A DNA stretch of 5,424 nt from an uncultured Desulfovibrio sp. GTDB taxonomy: Bacteria > Desulfobacterota > Desulfovibrionia > Desulfovibrionales > Desulfovibrionaceae. The stretch spans positions 1-5,424 of the forward strand of contig CAMWTD010000155.1 in the NCBI GenBank assembly GCA_947177085.1. The letters run 5' to 3'. How positions within the stretch are numbered: the first letter of the stretch is position 1; the number at the start of each line of letters is the position of its first letter. Made by a program: the position numbers and the translations under genes. Of this stretch, positions 1-4,793 are shown one piece after another. The notes under the pieces are model-generated. The model ran no database searches. It was not told the origin of the DNA and saw only the letters and a list, made by a program, of their open reading frames with translations.

Positions 1-526
1 CCTCTGGCGCGGGCCCAAGAAGACCTCGGCCATCCGTCAGTTCCTCGCCGACGTCAAATGGGGCGCGCTCGACTACCTGCTCATCGACTCCCCTCCCGGC
101 ACGGGCGACGAGCACATGACCGTGCTCAAGAGCATCCCGGACGCCCAGTGCGTGGTGGTGACGACCCCCCAGGAGATTTCGCTCGCCGATGTGCGCAAGG
201 CCATCAACTTCCTTCAGTATGCCGACGCCGCCATCCTCGGCATGGTGGAGAACATGAGCGGCCTTGTGTGCCCCAACTGCGGCGTGGAGATCGACCTCTT
301 CAAGAAGGGGGGCGGACGCGAGCTGGCGCAAAGCTGCGGCATCCGCTTCCTCGGGGCCATCCCGCTGGATCCGGCCACGGTGGTCGCCGCCGACAGGGGC
401 GTGCCCGTGGTGAACCTGGAAGGGAGCTGCCCGGCCAAGACGGCCTTCCTCGAACTGGCGGACGCCATTGCCGAGGCCTGCGAGGGCAGCCTTGAGGGCC
501 TGTCCGCTCCGACTGCCCGGAAATAG
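1..526 (+). CDS. mrp: Mrp/NBP35-family Fe-S cluster carrier ATPase (3' part)
   Basis: This is the C-terminal 174 residues of a P-loop ATPase of the Mrp/ApbC/NBP35 family; the first complete codon starts at position 2, and the N-terminus with the Walker A loop lies outside the window. The fragment shows the family signature DSPPGTGDE at fragment residues 29-37 (the usual form is DxPPGTGD), the TTPQEISLADVRKAI stretch, and NMSG followed by CPNC, with Cys 90 and Cys 93 as the CxxC pair. In this family that pair bridges a labile [4Fe-4S] cluster at the dimer interface for transfer to cytoplasmic apoproteins. The downstream GxxFLGAIPLDP block is also typical. The gene ends with TAG at 524-526, 22 bases before a strong terminator, so it is the last gene of its transcript. 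The ATPase family is clear; which apoproteins it serves cannot be read here. Confidence 0.93.
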   Translation, partial: LWRGPKKTSAIRQFLADVKWGALDYLLIDSPPGTGDEHMTVLKSIPDAQCVVVTTPQEISLADVRKAINFLQYADAAILGMVENMSGLVCPNCGVEIDLFKKGGGRELAQSCGIRFLGAIPLDPATVVAADRGVPVVNLEGSCPAKTAFLELADAIAEACEGSLEGLSAPTARK

Positions 527-548
527 CGTTCAGCCGCCAAAAAAACAG

Positions 549-584
549 AAAAGGCGTTGCCCCGCTACGGGCAACGCCTTTTTT
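549..584 (+). terminator. Rho-independent terminator after mrp
   Basis: A perfect 14-bp stem pairs 549-562 with 569-582 around a 6-base loop (563-568), followed by a T run covering 579-584. The stem is GC-rich at the top and A/T at the base. An A-rich stretch (539-545) precedes the stem, so the hairpin could also stop transcription arriving on the minus strand. It separates the mrp transcript from the tRNA gene. Confidence 0.93.
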
Positions 585-623
585 CCCGCATATGTCCGCG
601 CTTGCGCCCCATTCACAAAAACC

Positions 624-652
624 TTGACAGCCGGGCCTTTCCGGCCTACCAG
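624..652 (+). promoter_or_regulatory. Candidate promoter of the tRNA-Arg gene
   Basis: A perfect -35 box TTGACA lies at 624-629. A 17-base spacer follows, then a poor -10 element TACCAG at 647-652, which shares only the leading TA with TATAAT. The predicted start would be about 659-660, only two or three bases before the mature tRNA 5' end at 662, giving almost no leader. The box position right after the mrp terminator and before the tRNA supports it; the -10 is the weak point. Confidence 0.6.
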
Positions 653-661
653 TACCGACGT

Positions 662-738
662 GCGCTCGTAGCTCAGTTGGATAGAGCGATAGCCTCCTAA
701 GCTGTAGGCCGCAGGTTCGATTCCTGCCGGGCGCACCA
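662..738 (+). tRNA. tRNA-Arg (anticodon CCT)
   Basis: A full cloverleaf can be folded by eye. The acceptor stem is GCGCTCG (662-668) with CGGGCGC (728-734), with one T-G wobble. The D stem is GCTC (671-674) with GAGC (684-687). The anticodon stem is ATAGC (689-693) with GCTGT (701-705), and its 7-base loop CTCCTAA (694-700) puts the anticodon CCT at 696-698. The variable loop is 706-710. The T stem is GCAGG (711-715) with CCTGC (723-727) around TTCGATT. The discriminator base is A735 and the CCA end is encoded at 736-738. The anticodon reads AGG arginine codons, which are a minor class in GC-rich genomes. No integrase or repeated tRNA end is nearby, so there is no sign that it serves as an integration site in this window. 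Confidence 0.97.
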
Positions 739-820
739 TTCATCCTCGTGCAGCCCGTCCTAGGTGCGGGATTGGCTGCTTCCGCCCCCCCTTTTTACCG
801 CAAAAGCCGCGCGGACCCCT

Positions 821-1147
821 ATGCTGACCCGGCAGAAGCGCGCCCTCGGCGAACAGGCAAAAATCTTCAAGGCCCTGGGGCATCCCAGTCGCCTCCTGAT
901 GGTGGAGGCCCTGCGCGACGGCGAGAAATGCGTCTGCGAGCTCAGGGAACTGGTGGGCGATGACATGTCCACCGTTTCCCGGCATCTCGCCGTCCTCCGG
1001 GAGGCCGGCATCGTCTCGTCGGAAAAACGCGGCACAAACATCTATTACACCCTGAAGCTGTCGTGTCTGGGGATTTTTCTGGAATGTACGGCCCGGGCCG
1101 TTACCCGGAAAGCCCGTGAGCAGTTTGAGGAACCCGGGGCGCGCTAG
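821..1147 (+). CDS. ArsR/SmtB-family metal(loid)-responsive repressor
   Basis: This is a 108-residue winged-helix repressor. Residues 13-34 (AKIFKALGHPSRLLMVEAL) form the ArsR-type N-terminal core. The alpha-3 region carries E-K-C37-V-C39-E-L, matching the ELCVCDL metal box of ArsR proteins. Residues 48-64 are the recognition helix (MSTVSRHLAVLREAGIV) and 66-78 the wing. Two more cysteines, C82 and C89, follow in the C-terminal helix and could complete a thiolate site. In this family the apo-protein represses and ligand binding releases it from DNA. I chose ATG 821 because it gives the usual family length. An in-frame GTG at 764 directly follows a TAG and would add 19 residues of unfamiliar sequence. 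Neither start has a good ribosome-binding site. The gene sits 147 bases before the permease gene, its probable target. The exact ligand (As, Sb, Cd, Zn or Cu) is not settled by sequence. Confidence 0.88.
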   Translation: MLTRQKRALGEQAKIFKALGHPSRLLMVEALRDGEKCVCELRELVGDDMSTVSRHLAVLREAGIVSSEKRGTNIYYTLKLSCLGIFLECTARAVTRKAREQFEEPGAR

Positions 1148-1237
1148 CCTTTCCTCTTCTCTAGCCCAGGCGCTCGCCCGGCTATGCGCGTCAAAGGGTT
1201 CGGAAAGCCCGGCCCAGGCGGGATACGGCCTCCGCGC

Positions 1238-1284
1238 TTTACTTTTTCCTGATATTTGCCAATTTAGCCAAAAAGACAATATTG
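1238..1284 (+). promoter_or_regulatory. AT-rich promoter/operator candidate before the permease gene
   Basis: In the 147-base gap between the repressor and permease genes, 1238-1284 is strikingly AT-rich against GC-rich surroundings. TTTACT (1238-1243) and AATTTA (1261-1266) are 17 bases apart and could be weak -35 and -10 boxes. An imperfect dyad runs from ATATT (1252-1256) to AATAT (1278-1282), and TTTGCCA and TTAGCCA repeat across its centre. CAATATTG at 1277-1284 is a perfect 8-bp palindrome abutting the Shine-Dalgarno sequence. ArsR/SmtB operators are typically AT-rich dyads overlapping the promoter, so this is the likely repressor site. The exact boundaries are inferred. Confidence 0.42.
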
Positions 1285-1288
1285 GGAG
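1284..1288 (+). promoter_or_regulatory. Shine-Dalgarno site of the permease gene
   Basis: GGGAG lies 6 bases upstream of ATG 1295 and fixes that codon as the start. This shows that the unusual cysteine-containing N-terminal tail is translated. Confidence 0.75.
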
Positions 1289-1294
1289 CTCTCC

Positions 1295-2464
1295 ATGGCG
1301 GCATGTGACCATATTTCACCTGTGACCGGCAAAAAGCCGGAGCCCATCGGCAACGCGCAGGCATCCTGCCGCTGTTCAGGCGCGCCCCGTGATGCCGGGG
1401 AAACGCCGCCATCTCCCGGGTGGAACCTCAGGTATGGACTGAAGGCGGCCAGCCTCGCCCTGCTCTGGGGTGCGGCCTATTTCAGCATCGGCCCCCTAGC
1501 ACATTGGACGGCCTTCACGGCACTGGGCCTCGGGGCCGCATCACATATGGGGCAGGCGCTGGAATTTTTCCTCTATGACACGGCGAAGATCCTGCTGCTG
1601 CTCATTGCGCTCATCTATGTCATTGCACGGCTGCGCGCGTCGTTCAATACAGAACGGATGCGCGCGTTTCTTGCCGGGAAGAGACGCTGCCTCGGCTACT
1701 TCCTGGGCGCGCTGTTCGGCTCCGTCACGCCCTTTTGCTCCTGCTCGAGCATCCCGCTGTTTCTGGGCTTCACCACGGCGCGCATCCCGTTTGGCATCAG
1801 CATGGCCTTTCTCATAACGTCGCCGCTGATCAATGAAATCGCCATGGTGCTGTTGTGGGGCCTGCTTGGCTGGAAATTCACCATCCTCTATATAGTGGTC
1901 GGCATGGCCGCTGGCATGGCTGGCGGTTTTTTCATGGACGCCATCCAGGCCGAACGCTGGCTCCAGCCCTTCATCCTTGATGCCCGAAACCTTCCACCCC
2001 CTCTGCTGGCGACCAGGGGGAGAGGTTCGCAACTGACGCTGCGCCAGCGCCATGCCTTCGCCTGGGGCGAGATGCGGTCCATCTTCCGCCGGGTGTGGAA
2101 GTGGGTCATCGTCGGCGTGGCGGTGGGCGCCGCCCTGCACGGGTTCGTGCCCGACAACTGGTTTGCCCGTCACCTTGGCGCGGGCCAGTGGTGGACCGTG
2201 CCTGTGGCCGTGCTGGCGGCCATACCGCTCTACTCCAACGTGACGGGCATAGTGCCCGTCATGGAGAGCCTGCTCCTGAAGGGCCTGCCGCTGGGGACGA
2301 CCCTCGCCTTCTGCATGAGCGCAGTGGCGGCCAGCATCCCGGAAGTCATGCTTTTGCGCCAGATAATGACCGTGAGGTTGCAGGTCGCGTTTCTCGCCTG
2401 TCTGTGGGTGATTTTCACCATCATCGGCTGGATATTTAACTGCCTCGGGCCGTTTCTCATATAG
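1295..2464 (+). CDS. DUF318/ArsP-type permease, probable metal(loid) efflux
   Basis: This is a 389-residue polytopic inner-membrane protein of the UPF0718/YraQ/ArsP permease group (COG0701 type). About eight or nine hydrophobic segments are visible, roughly at 50-70, 92-112, 134-160, 164-186, 192-214, 267-286, 301-320, 333-352 and 363-386. The family signature TPFCSCSSIPLFLGF spans 145-159, with Cys148 and Cys150, and is followed by TSPLINE at 175-181. A second related half is seen at IPLYSNVTGIVPVMESL (310-326) and SIPEVMLL (347-354), but it lacks the CSC motif. A hydrophilic loop at about 215-265 separates the halves. ArsP members export trivalent organoarsenicals, and others are linked to Cu/Zn efflux. 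The upstream ArsR-type repressor gene supports metal(loid) export. An extra soluble N-terminus of about 45 residues carries Cys4 and C25-R-C27. The start at 1295 has a good ribosome-binding site. The family is confident; the substrate is not. Confidence 0.87.
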   Translation: MAACDHISPVTGKKPEPIGNAQASCRCSGAPRDAGETPPSPGWNLRYGLKAASLALLWGAAYFSIGPLAHWTAFTALGLGAASHMGQALEFFLYDTAKILLLLIALIYVIARLRASFNTERMRAFLAGKRRCLGYFLGALFGSVTPFCSCSSIPLFLGFTTARIPFGISMAFLITSPLINEIAMVLLWGLLGWKFTILYIVVGMAAGMAGGFFMDAIQAERWLQPFILDARNLPPPLLATRGRGSQLTLRQRHAFAWGEMRSIFRRVWKWVIVGVAVGAALHGFVPDNWFARHLGAGQWWTVPVAVLAAIPLYSNVTGIVPVMESLLLKGLPLGTTLAFCMSAVAASIPEVMLLRQIMTVRLQVAFLACLWVIFTIIGWIFNCLGPFLI

Positions 2465-2483
2465 GGCGCTTCACTTGCGGCCT

Positions 2484-3437
2484 TTATTTCCGCTTTTCCG
2501 TGCCAGCCGCAGGCTCCATGTGGATGCCCACATGTGTGTTCTTGCCGAGGGCCGCCTGGATCTTTTTTTCCACCGCGCTTGCAATGTCGTGCGCCTCGCG
2601 CAGGGGCAGGTCGGCGGCAAGCTTGATATGCGCCTCCACCGCTCGGTTGACGCCCATGCGCCTGGTCCGGATGCGGTGATAGCCGAGGACGCCGGGCGTT
2701 GAGGCGATGCTCTGCTCGATCGTGTCTCTCTCCGCGTCGGGGAGCGATTTTTCCATGAGCTCGTCAATGCCCGGCTTCATGAGCGAGAAGGCCATGAGGA
2801 TGATGAACACGCTGATGAAGCACGCGGCGAGCGGGTCGAAGATACGCCAGGTCTCTCCCGGCAGCATGGCCCCGCCGATGCCGATGACCGTGGCTATGGA
2901 ACTCAGGGCGTCGCTCCTGTGATGCCAGGCATTGGCCTTGAGCGTTGCGGAATCGAATTTTTTGGCAGCGGCCACCGTATAGTGATAGAGCCCTTCCTTG
3001 ACGGCGAGGGAAAGGAGCGCCGCCGCAAAGGCCAGCCAGGCGGGTGTTGCGAGCGCGCCGCCGCGCGCAAATTCGATGACGGACGCAAGGCCCTCCCAGA
3101 ATAGGCCCGCCCCCGTCGCCAGCAGGATGAGGCCGATGGCGACCGATGCCAGCGTCTCGAACTTGCCGTGGCCATAGGCGTGGTCCTCGTCCTCCGGCTT
3201 GCCGGAAACGCGCAGGCAGAGGAGCACGATGACATCGGAGGCGAAATCGGAAAGCGAATGGGCGGCGTCGGCGATCATGGCGGAACTGTTGCCGAGGATG
3301 CCCGCGATGAACTTGAAGACCACAAGGAGCAGGTTTACGGCGCTGCCCACAAGTGTAACACGGCGAATGGAGTTTTCCCTCTCCAAATCCAGCTCCTTAA
3401 AAAAGCGGTTCGCGCGGCGCGCGGATGGCCCGGGCAT
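2484..3437 (-). CDS. Cation diffusion facilitator (CDF) divalent-metal exporter
   Basis: This is a 317-residue CDF protein, normal length for the family. Six membrane segments are visible, roughly at 27-48, 53-75, 97-116, 133-153, 178-195 and 201-221, followed by a cytoplasmic dimerisation domain (about 222-317). The transport site is intact: HxxxD in segment 2 (His60, Asp64, within DAAHSLSDFASD) and HxxxD in segment 5 (His172, Asp176, within NAWHHRSDALSS). The loop motif HAYGHGKFE is at 86-94. CDFs exchange cytoplasmic Zn2+, Fe2+ or Mn2+ for protons. A His/Asp pair on both helices is common in zinc transporters, but the substrate cannot be fixed. The ATG at 3437 has only a weak GGGG upstream. 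An in-frame TTG at 3386 has a perfect AAGGAG six bases before it and would give 300 residues starting just before the first membrane helix, so the true start is uncertain. The gene converges on the permease gene and has its own upstream region. Confidence 0.9.
   Translation of the reverse strand: MPGPSARRANRFFKELDLERENSIRRVTLVGSAVNLLLVVFKFIAGILGNSSAMIADAAHSLSDFASDVIVLLCLRVSGKPEDEDHAYGHGKFETLASVAIGLILLATGAGLFWEGLASVIEFARGGALATPAWLAFAAALLSLAVKEGLYHYTVAAAKKFDSATLKANAWHHRSDALSSIATVIGIGGAMLPGETWRIFDPLAACFISVFIILMAFSLMKPGIDELMEKSLPDAERDTIEQSIASTPGVLGYHRIRTRRMGVNRAVEAHIKLAADLPLREAHDIASAVEKKIQAALGKNTHVGIHMEPAAGTEKRK
3393..3398 (-). promoter_or_regulatory. Strong Shine-Dalgarno inside the CDF reading frame, before TTG 3386
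   Basis: On the minus strand AAGGAG is followed by six bases and then an in-frame TTG codon (3386-3384). This is the best ribosome-binding match near the 5' end of the gene and may mark the real start. If so, the first 17 codons from ATG 3437 are untranslated leader. Confidence 0.45.
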
Positions 3438-3448
3438 GTCCCCGGAGA

Positions 3449-3486
3449 GTGGTCTATTTCGCGCGGGAACGCAACCGCAAGACCAC
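3449..3486. repeat. Inverted repeat upstream of the CDF gene
   Basis: GTGGTCT (3449-3455) is matched by AGACCAC (3480-3486), a perfect 7-bp inverted repeat with a 24-base GC-rich interior. It starts 12 bases upstream of the CDF ATG at 3437, within the expected promoter/leader zone. It could be an operator for a dimeric regulator or a leader hairpin. The 24-base spacing is long for a simple operator, so a chance match is possible. Confidence 0.35.
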
Positions 3487-3566
3487 GATTTTCAAGGCAG
3501 TCCCGTGATATTCCGCGCAAGGGCGCGCCTCGGGCACTGGGCCATGCGACGGGACGACCAGGCCGC

Positions 3567-3580
3567 AAAACGCGCGTTTT
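3567..3580. repeat. Perfect 14-bp palindrome in the pgsA upstream region
   Basis: AAAACGCGCGTTTT is fully self-complementary, and its CGCGCGT core recurs at 3594-3600. It lies 75 bases before pgsA and about 130 bases before the CDF start, so it could serve either divergent gene. With no separate loop it looks more like a protein-binding dyad than a terminator. A possible pgsA -10 element TATGCT follows at 3604-3609, without a convincing -35 box. Confidence 0.35.
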
Positions 3581-3655
3581 TCCCCTTTTCTCCCGCGCGT
3601 CTTTATGCTATTCCTGAGCAGGAAGCCAGAATCCCCCTAGCGCGGGCGACAGCCG

Positions 3656-4219
3656 ATGCTCAACCTTGCCAATAAAATCACCCTGCTGCGCATCCTCATG
3701 GCGCCGCTTGTCGTCATCCTCCTGTATTTCCAGGGGCCGACGCTCTGCATCCTGGCCGCGCTCGTCTTTATTTTTGCCGCCATCACCGACTGGATGGACG
3801 GCTATATCGCGCGGCACGCGGGCATGGTCACCAGCATGGGCAAGTTTCTTGACCCCCTGGCGGACAAGGTGCTCATCTGTTCCGTGCTCATCATGTTTGT
3901 GGAGCTCAACTGGGCCCCGGCCTGGGTGGTTATCGTCATCGTCTGCCGCGAACTCGTCGTGACCGGGCTTCGGGCCATGGCCATCGACGAGGGCATCGTG
4001 CTCGCGGCCGACAAGTTCGGCAAGGCCAAGACCGTGCTCCAGATCGCGGCCATCATCCCCATCACGTTGCACTATCCCCTTTTCGGCCTGAAGCTCTGGC
4101 CCGTGGGCGAGGTATTGCTCTATGCCTCCATGGCCGTGGCCGTGTTTTCGGGCATCAACTACTGCCGGTACTTTTATCGCCACGCACGGGCCGGCGTCTC
4201 CACGGGGACTTCGGCATGA
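3656..4219 (+). CDS. pgsA: CDP-diacylglycerol-glycerol-3-phosphate 3-phosphatidyltransferase
   Basis: PgsA makes phosphatidylglycerophosphate from CDP-diacylglycerol and glycerol-3-phosphate at the inner membrane. This is the committed step to phosphatidylglycerol and cardiolipin. The 187-residue protein has the normal length. It carries the complete CDP-alcohol phosphatidyltransferase signature D-x2-DG-x2-AR-x8-G-x3-D-x3-D: Asp45, Asp48, Gly49, Ala52, Arg53, Gly62, Asp66 and Asp70. These aspartates bind the catalytic metals. The N-terminus LANKITLLRILMAPL is typical of PgsA rather than of PssA, and hydrophobic helices lie at about 15-42, 75-100, 122-140 and 147-168. ATG 3656 is preceded only by a weak purine-rich stretch, but the NxxTxxR motif begins right after it, so the start is credible. 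The stop codon overlaps the next start (ATGA), so this is the first gene of a tightly coupled operon. Confidence 0.94.
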   Translation: MLNLANKITLLRILMAPLVVILLYFQGPTLCILAALVFIFAAITDWMDGYIARHAGMVTSMGKFLDPLADKVLICSVLIMFVELNWAPAWVVIVIVCRELVVTGLRAMAIDEGIVLAADKFGKAKTVLQIAAIIPITLHYPLFGLKLWPVGEVLLYASMAVAVFSGINYCRYFYRHARAGVSTGTSA

Positions 4220-4470
4220 GCAGGTTGCAGATCCGCCTCAAGAACTGCATCCAGACCATCCTTGAACTGGAGCCCGGGATGCGGGCGGCGGGCGCGGGCC
4301 GGAGCTTCGATGAAGATTTTGCCTCGCTCAAGACCTTCCTTTCCCGTATCGACAGCATGAACCTGGCGGAAGAAGACGTCCGGCGGCTTGAGGGCGTCAC
4401 CGGAACCCTGCTTGCGGAACTCGGGCTTTCCCGCCGCTGGAACGCCCAAGGCCAGCGGCTGTTGCAATAA
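4216..4470 (+). CDS. Unknown 84-residue helical protein between pgsA and ftsB
   Basis: I do not recognise this family. The product is 84 residues, has no membrane segment or signal peptide, and is rich in Leu, Arg and Glu. Predicted by eye it is mostly helical: residues 3-18 (LQIRLKNCIQTILELE), 31-47 (FDEDFASLKTFLSRID) and 50-70 (LAEEDVRRLEGVTGTLLAEL), ending in a basic tail. A single cysteine is at position 11. Its start overlaps the pgsA stop as ATGA (4216-4219), and its TAA stop shares its last base with the ATG of the next gene (TAATG, 4468-4472). The coding nature is supported by this double translational coupling and by the GC-rich third positions of the frame. The setting suggests a small cytoplasmic protein made in fixed ratio with PgsA and the FtsB-like protein. 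Any role in envelope or division biology is inference from position alone. Confidence 0.8.
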   Translation: MSRLQIRLKNCIQTILELEPGMRAAGAGRSFDEDFASLKTFLSRIDSMNLAEEDVRRLEGVTGTLLAELGLSRRWNAQGQRLLQ

Positions 4471-4793
4471 TGTTCTGGCGCGTCACCATCCTGCTCATCC
4501 TGGGCATTTTCAACCTCGCCCTGTTCGGCCGCATGATCTGGGGTCCAACCGGCCTTGTGGAATACCGGGACCTCAAGCGGCAGCACGCCTCCCTGCTCGC
4601 CGAAATCAGCAATCTAGACGCGCAAAACAGGGCCTTGAGCAAGGATATTCGCCTTTTGCAGTCCGACGGCCAGTATGTGGAAAAAATGATCCGCCAGCGC
4701 CTGCACTACATGCGGGACAATGAGGTCCTCTACCTCTTTGGAAGCTCGGCCCAACCAAGCCCCGGAGCCCCGGCCCATGACGGAAAAGATTGA
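4470..4793 (+). CDS. ftsB: Septum formation initiator family protein (FtsB/DivIC-like)
   Basis: This is a 107-residue bitopic membrane protein of the FtsB/DivIC family. A short cytoplasmic start (MFWR) precedes one membrane helix (about 5-23). A periplasmic coiled coil follows at about 31-66, with leucine, isoleucine and asparagine at spaced positions (Leu35, Leu42, Ile46, Leu49, Asn53, Leu56, Ile60, Leu63). The family ending VEKMIRQRLHYMRDNEVLYLF (70-90) matches the usual IE..AR..L...GE..Y.F pattern. FtsB forms a complex with FtsL and FtsQ that activates septal cell-wall synthesis. A Pro/Ala-rich tail of about 17 residues ends the protein. In many bacteria ftsB lies next to eno or ispD; here it follows pgsA and the unknown gene, starting inside the preceding stop codon. 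No strong ribosome-binding site is seen, so it probably depends on coupling. The ftsB name is by family; DivIC-like is equally fair. Confidence 0.87.
   Translation: MFWRVTILLILGIFNLALFGRMIWGPTGLVEYRDLKRQHASLLAEISNLDAQNRALSKDIRLLQSDGQYVEKMIRQRLHYMRDNEVLYLFGSSAQPSPGAPAHDGKD
4764..4767 (+). promoter_or_regulatory. Shine-Dalgarno of the TPR gene inside ftsB
   Basis: GGAG at 4764-4767 lies 9 bases before ATG 4777, within the last codons of the FtsB-like gene. It supports the 17-base overlap between the two frames. Confidence 0.5.

Noticed and set aside
662..738. tRNA gene as an integration site for a mobile element.
   Set aside because: No integrase, no repeated 3' tRNA segment and no compositional change next to it within the window.
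530..739. Minus-strand frame of 69 codons across the tRNA gene (and a longer overlapping one at 300-743).
   Set aside because: It reads antisense through the tRNA and the terminator. Peptides such as GIEPAAYSLGGYRSIQLSYE are a well-known false protein produced by translating the complement of tRNA genes.
750..796. Possible terminator after the tRNA: GCAGCC (750-755) with GGCTGC (774-779), then T's at 792-796.
   Set aside because: The stem is only 6 bp around an 18-base interior, and the T run is 12 bases away, so it does not fit an intrinsic terminator.
764..820. Longer form of the ArsR-type repressor from GTG 764.
   Set aside because: The added 19 residues are proline- and alanine-rich with no family match, start right after a TAG, and have no ribosome-binding site. 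ATG 821 gives the normal family length.
1541..2173. Long minus-strand frame (210 codons) opposite the permease gene.
   Set aside because: It is a shadow in GC-rich DNA: rich in His, Gln and Arg, with no domain, while the plus frame encodes a clear membrane protein.
2477..2497. GCGG...CCGC followed by TTTT between the permease and CDF genes, as a terminator.
   Set aside because: The stem is 4 bp with no extension; too weak to call.
3608..4183. Minus-strand frame of 191 codons opposite pgsA.
   Set aside because: His/Asp/Gly-rich low-quality sequence caused by the complement of hydrophobic codons; pgsA carries the full catalytic signature on the plus strand.
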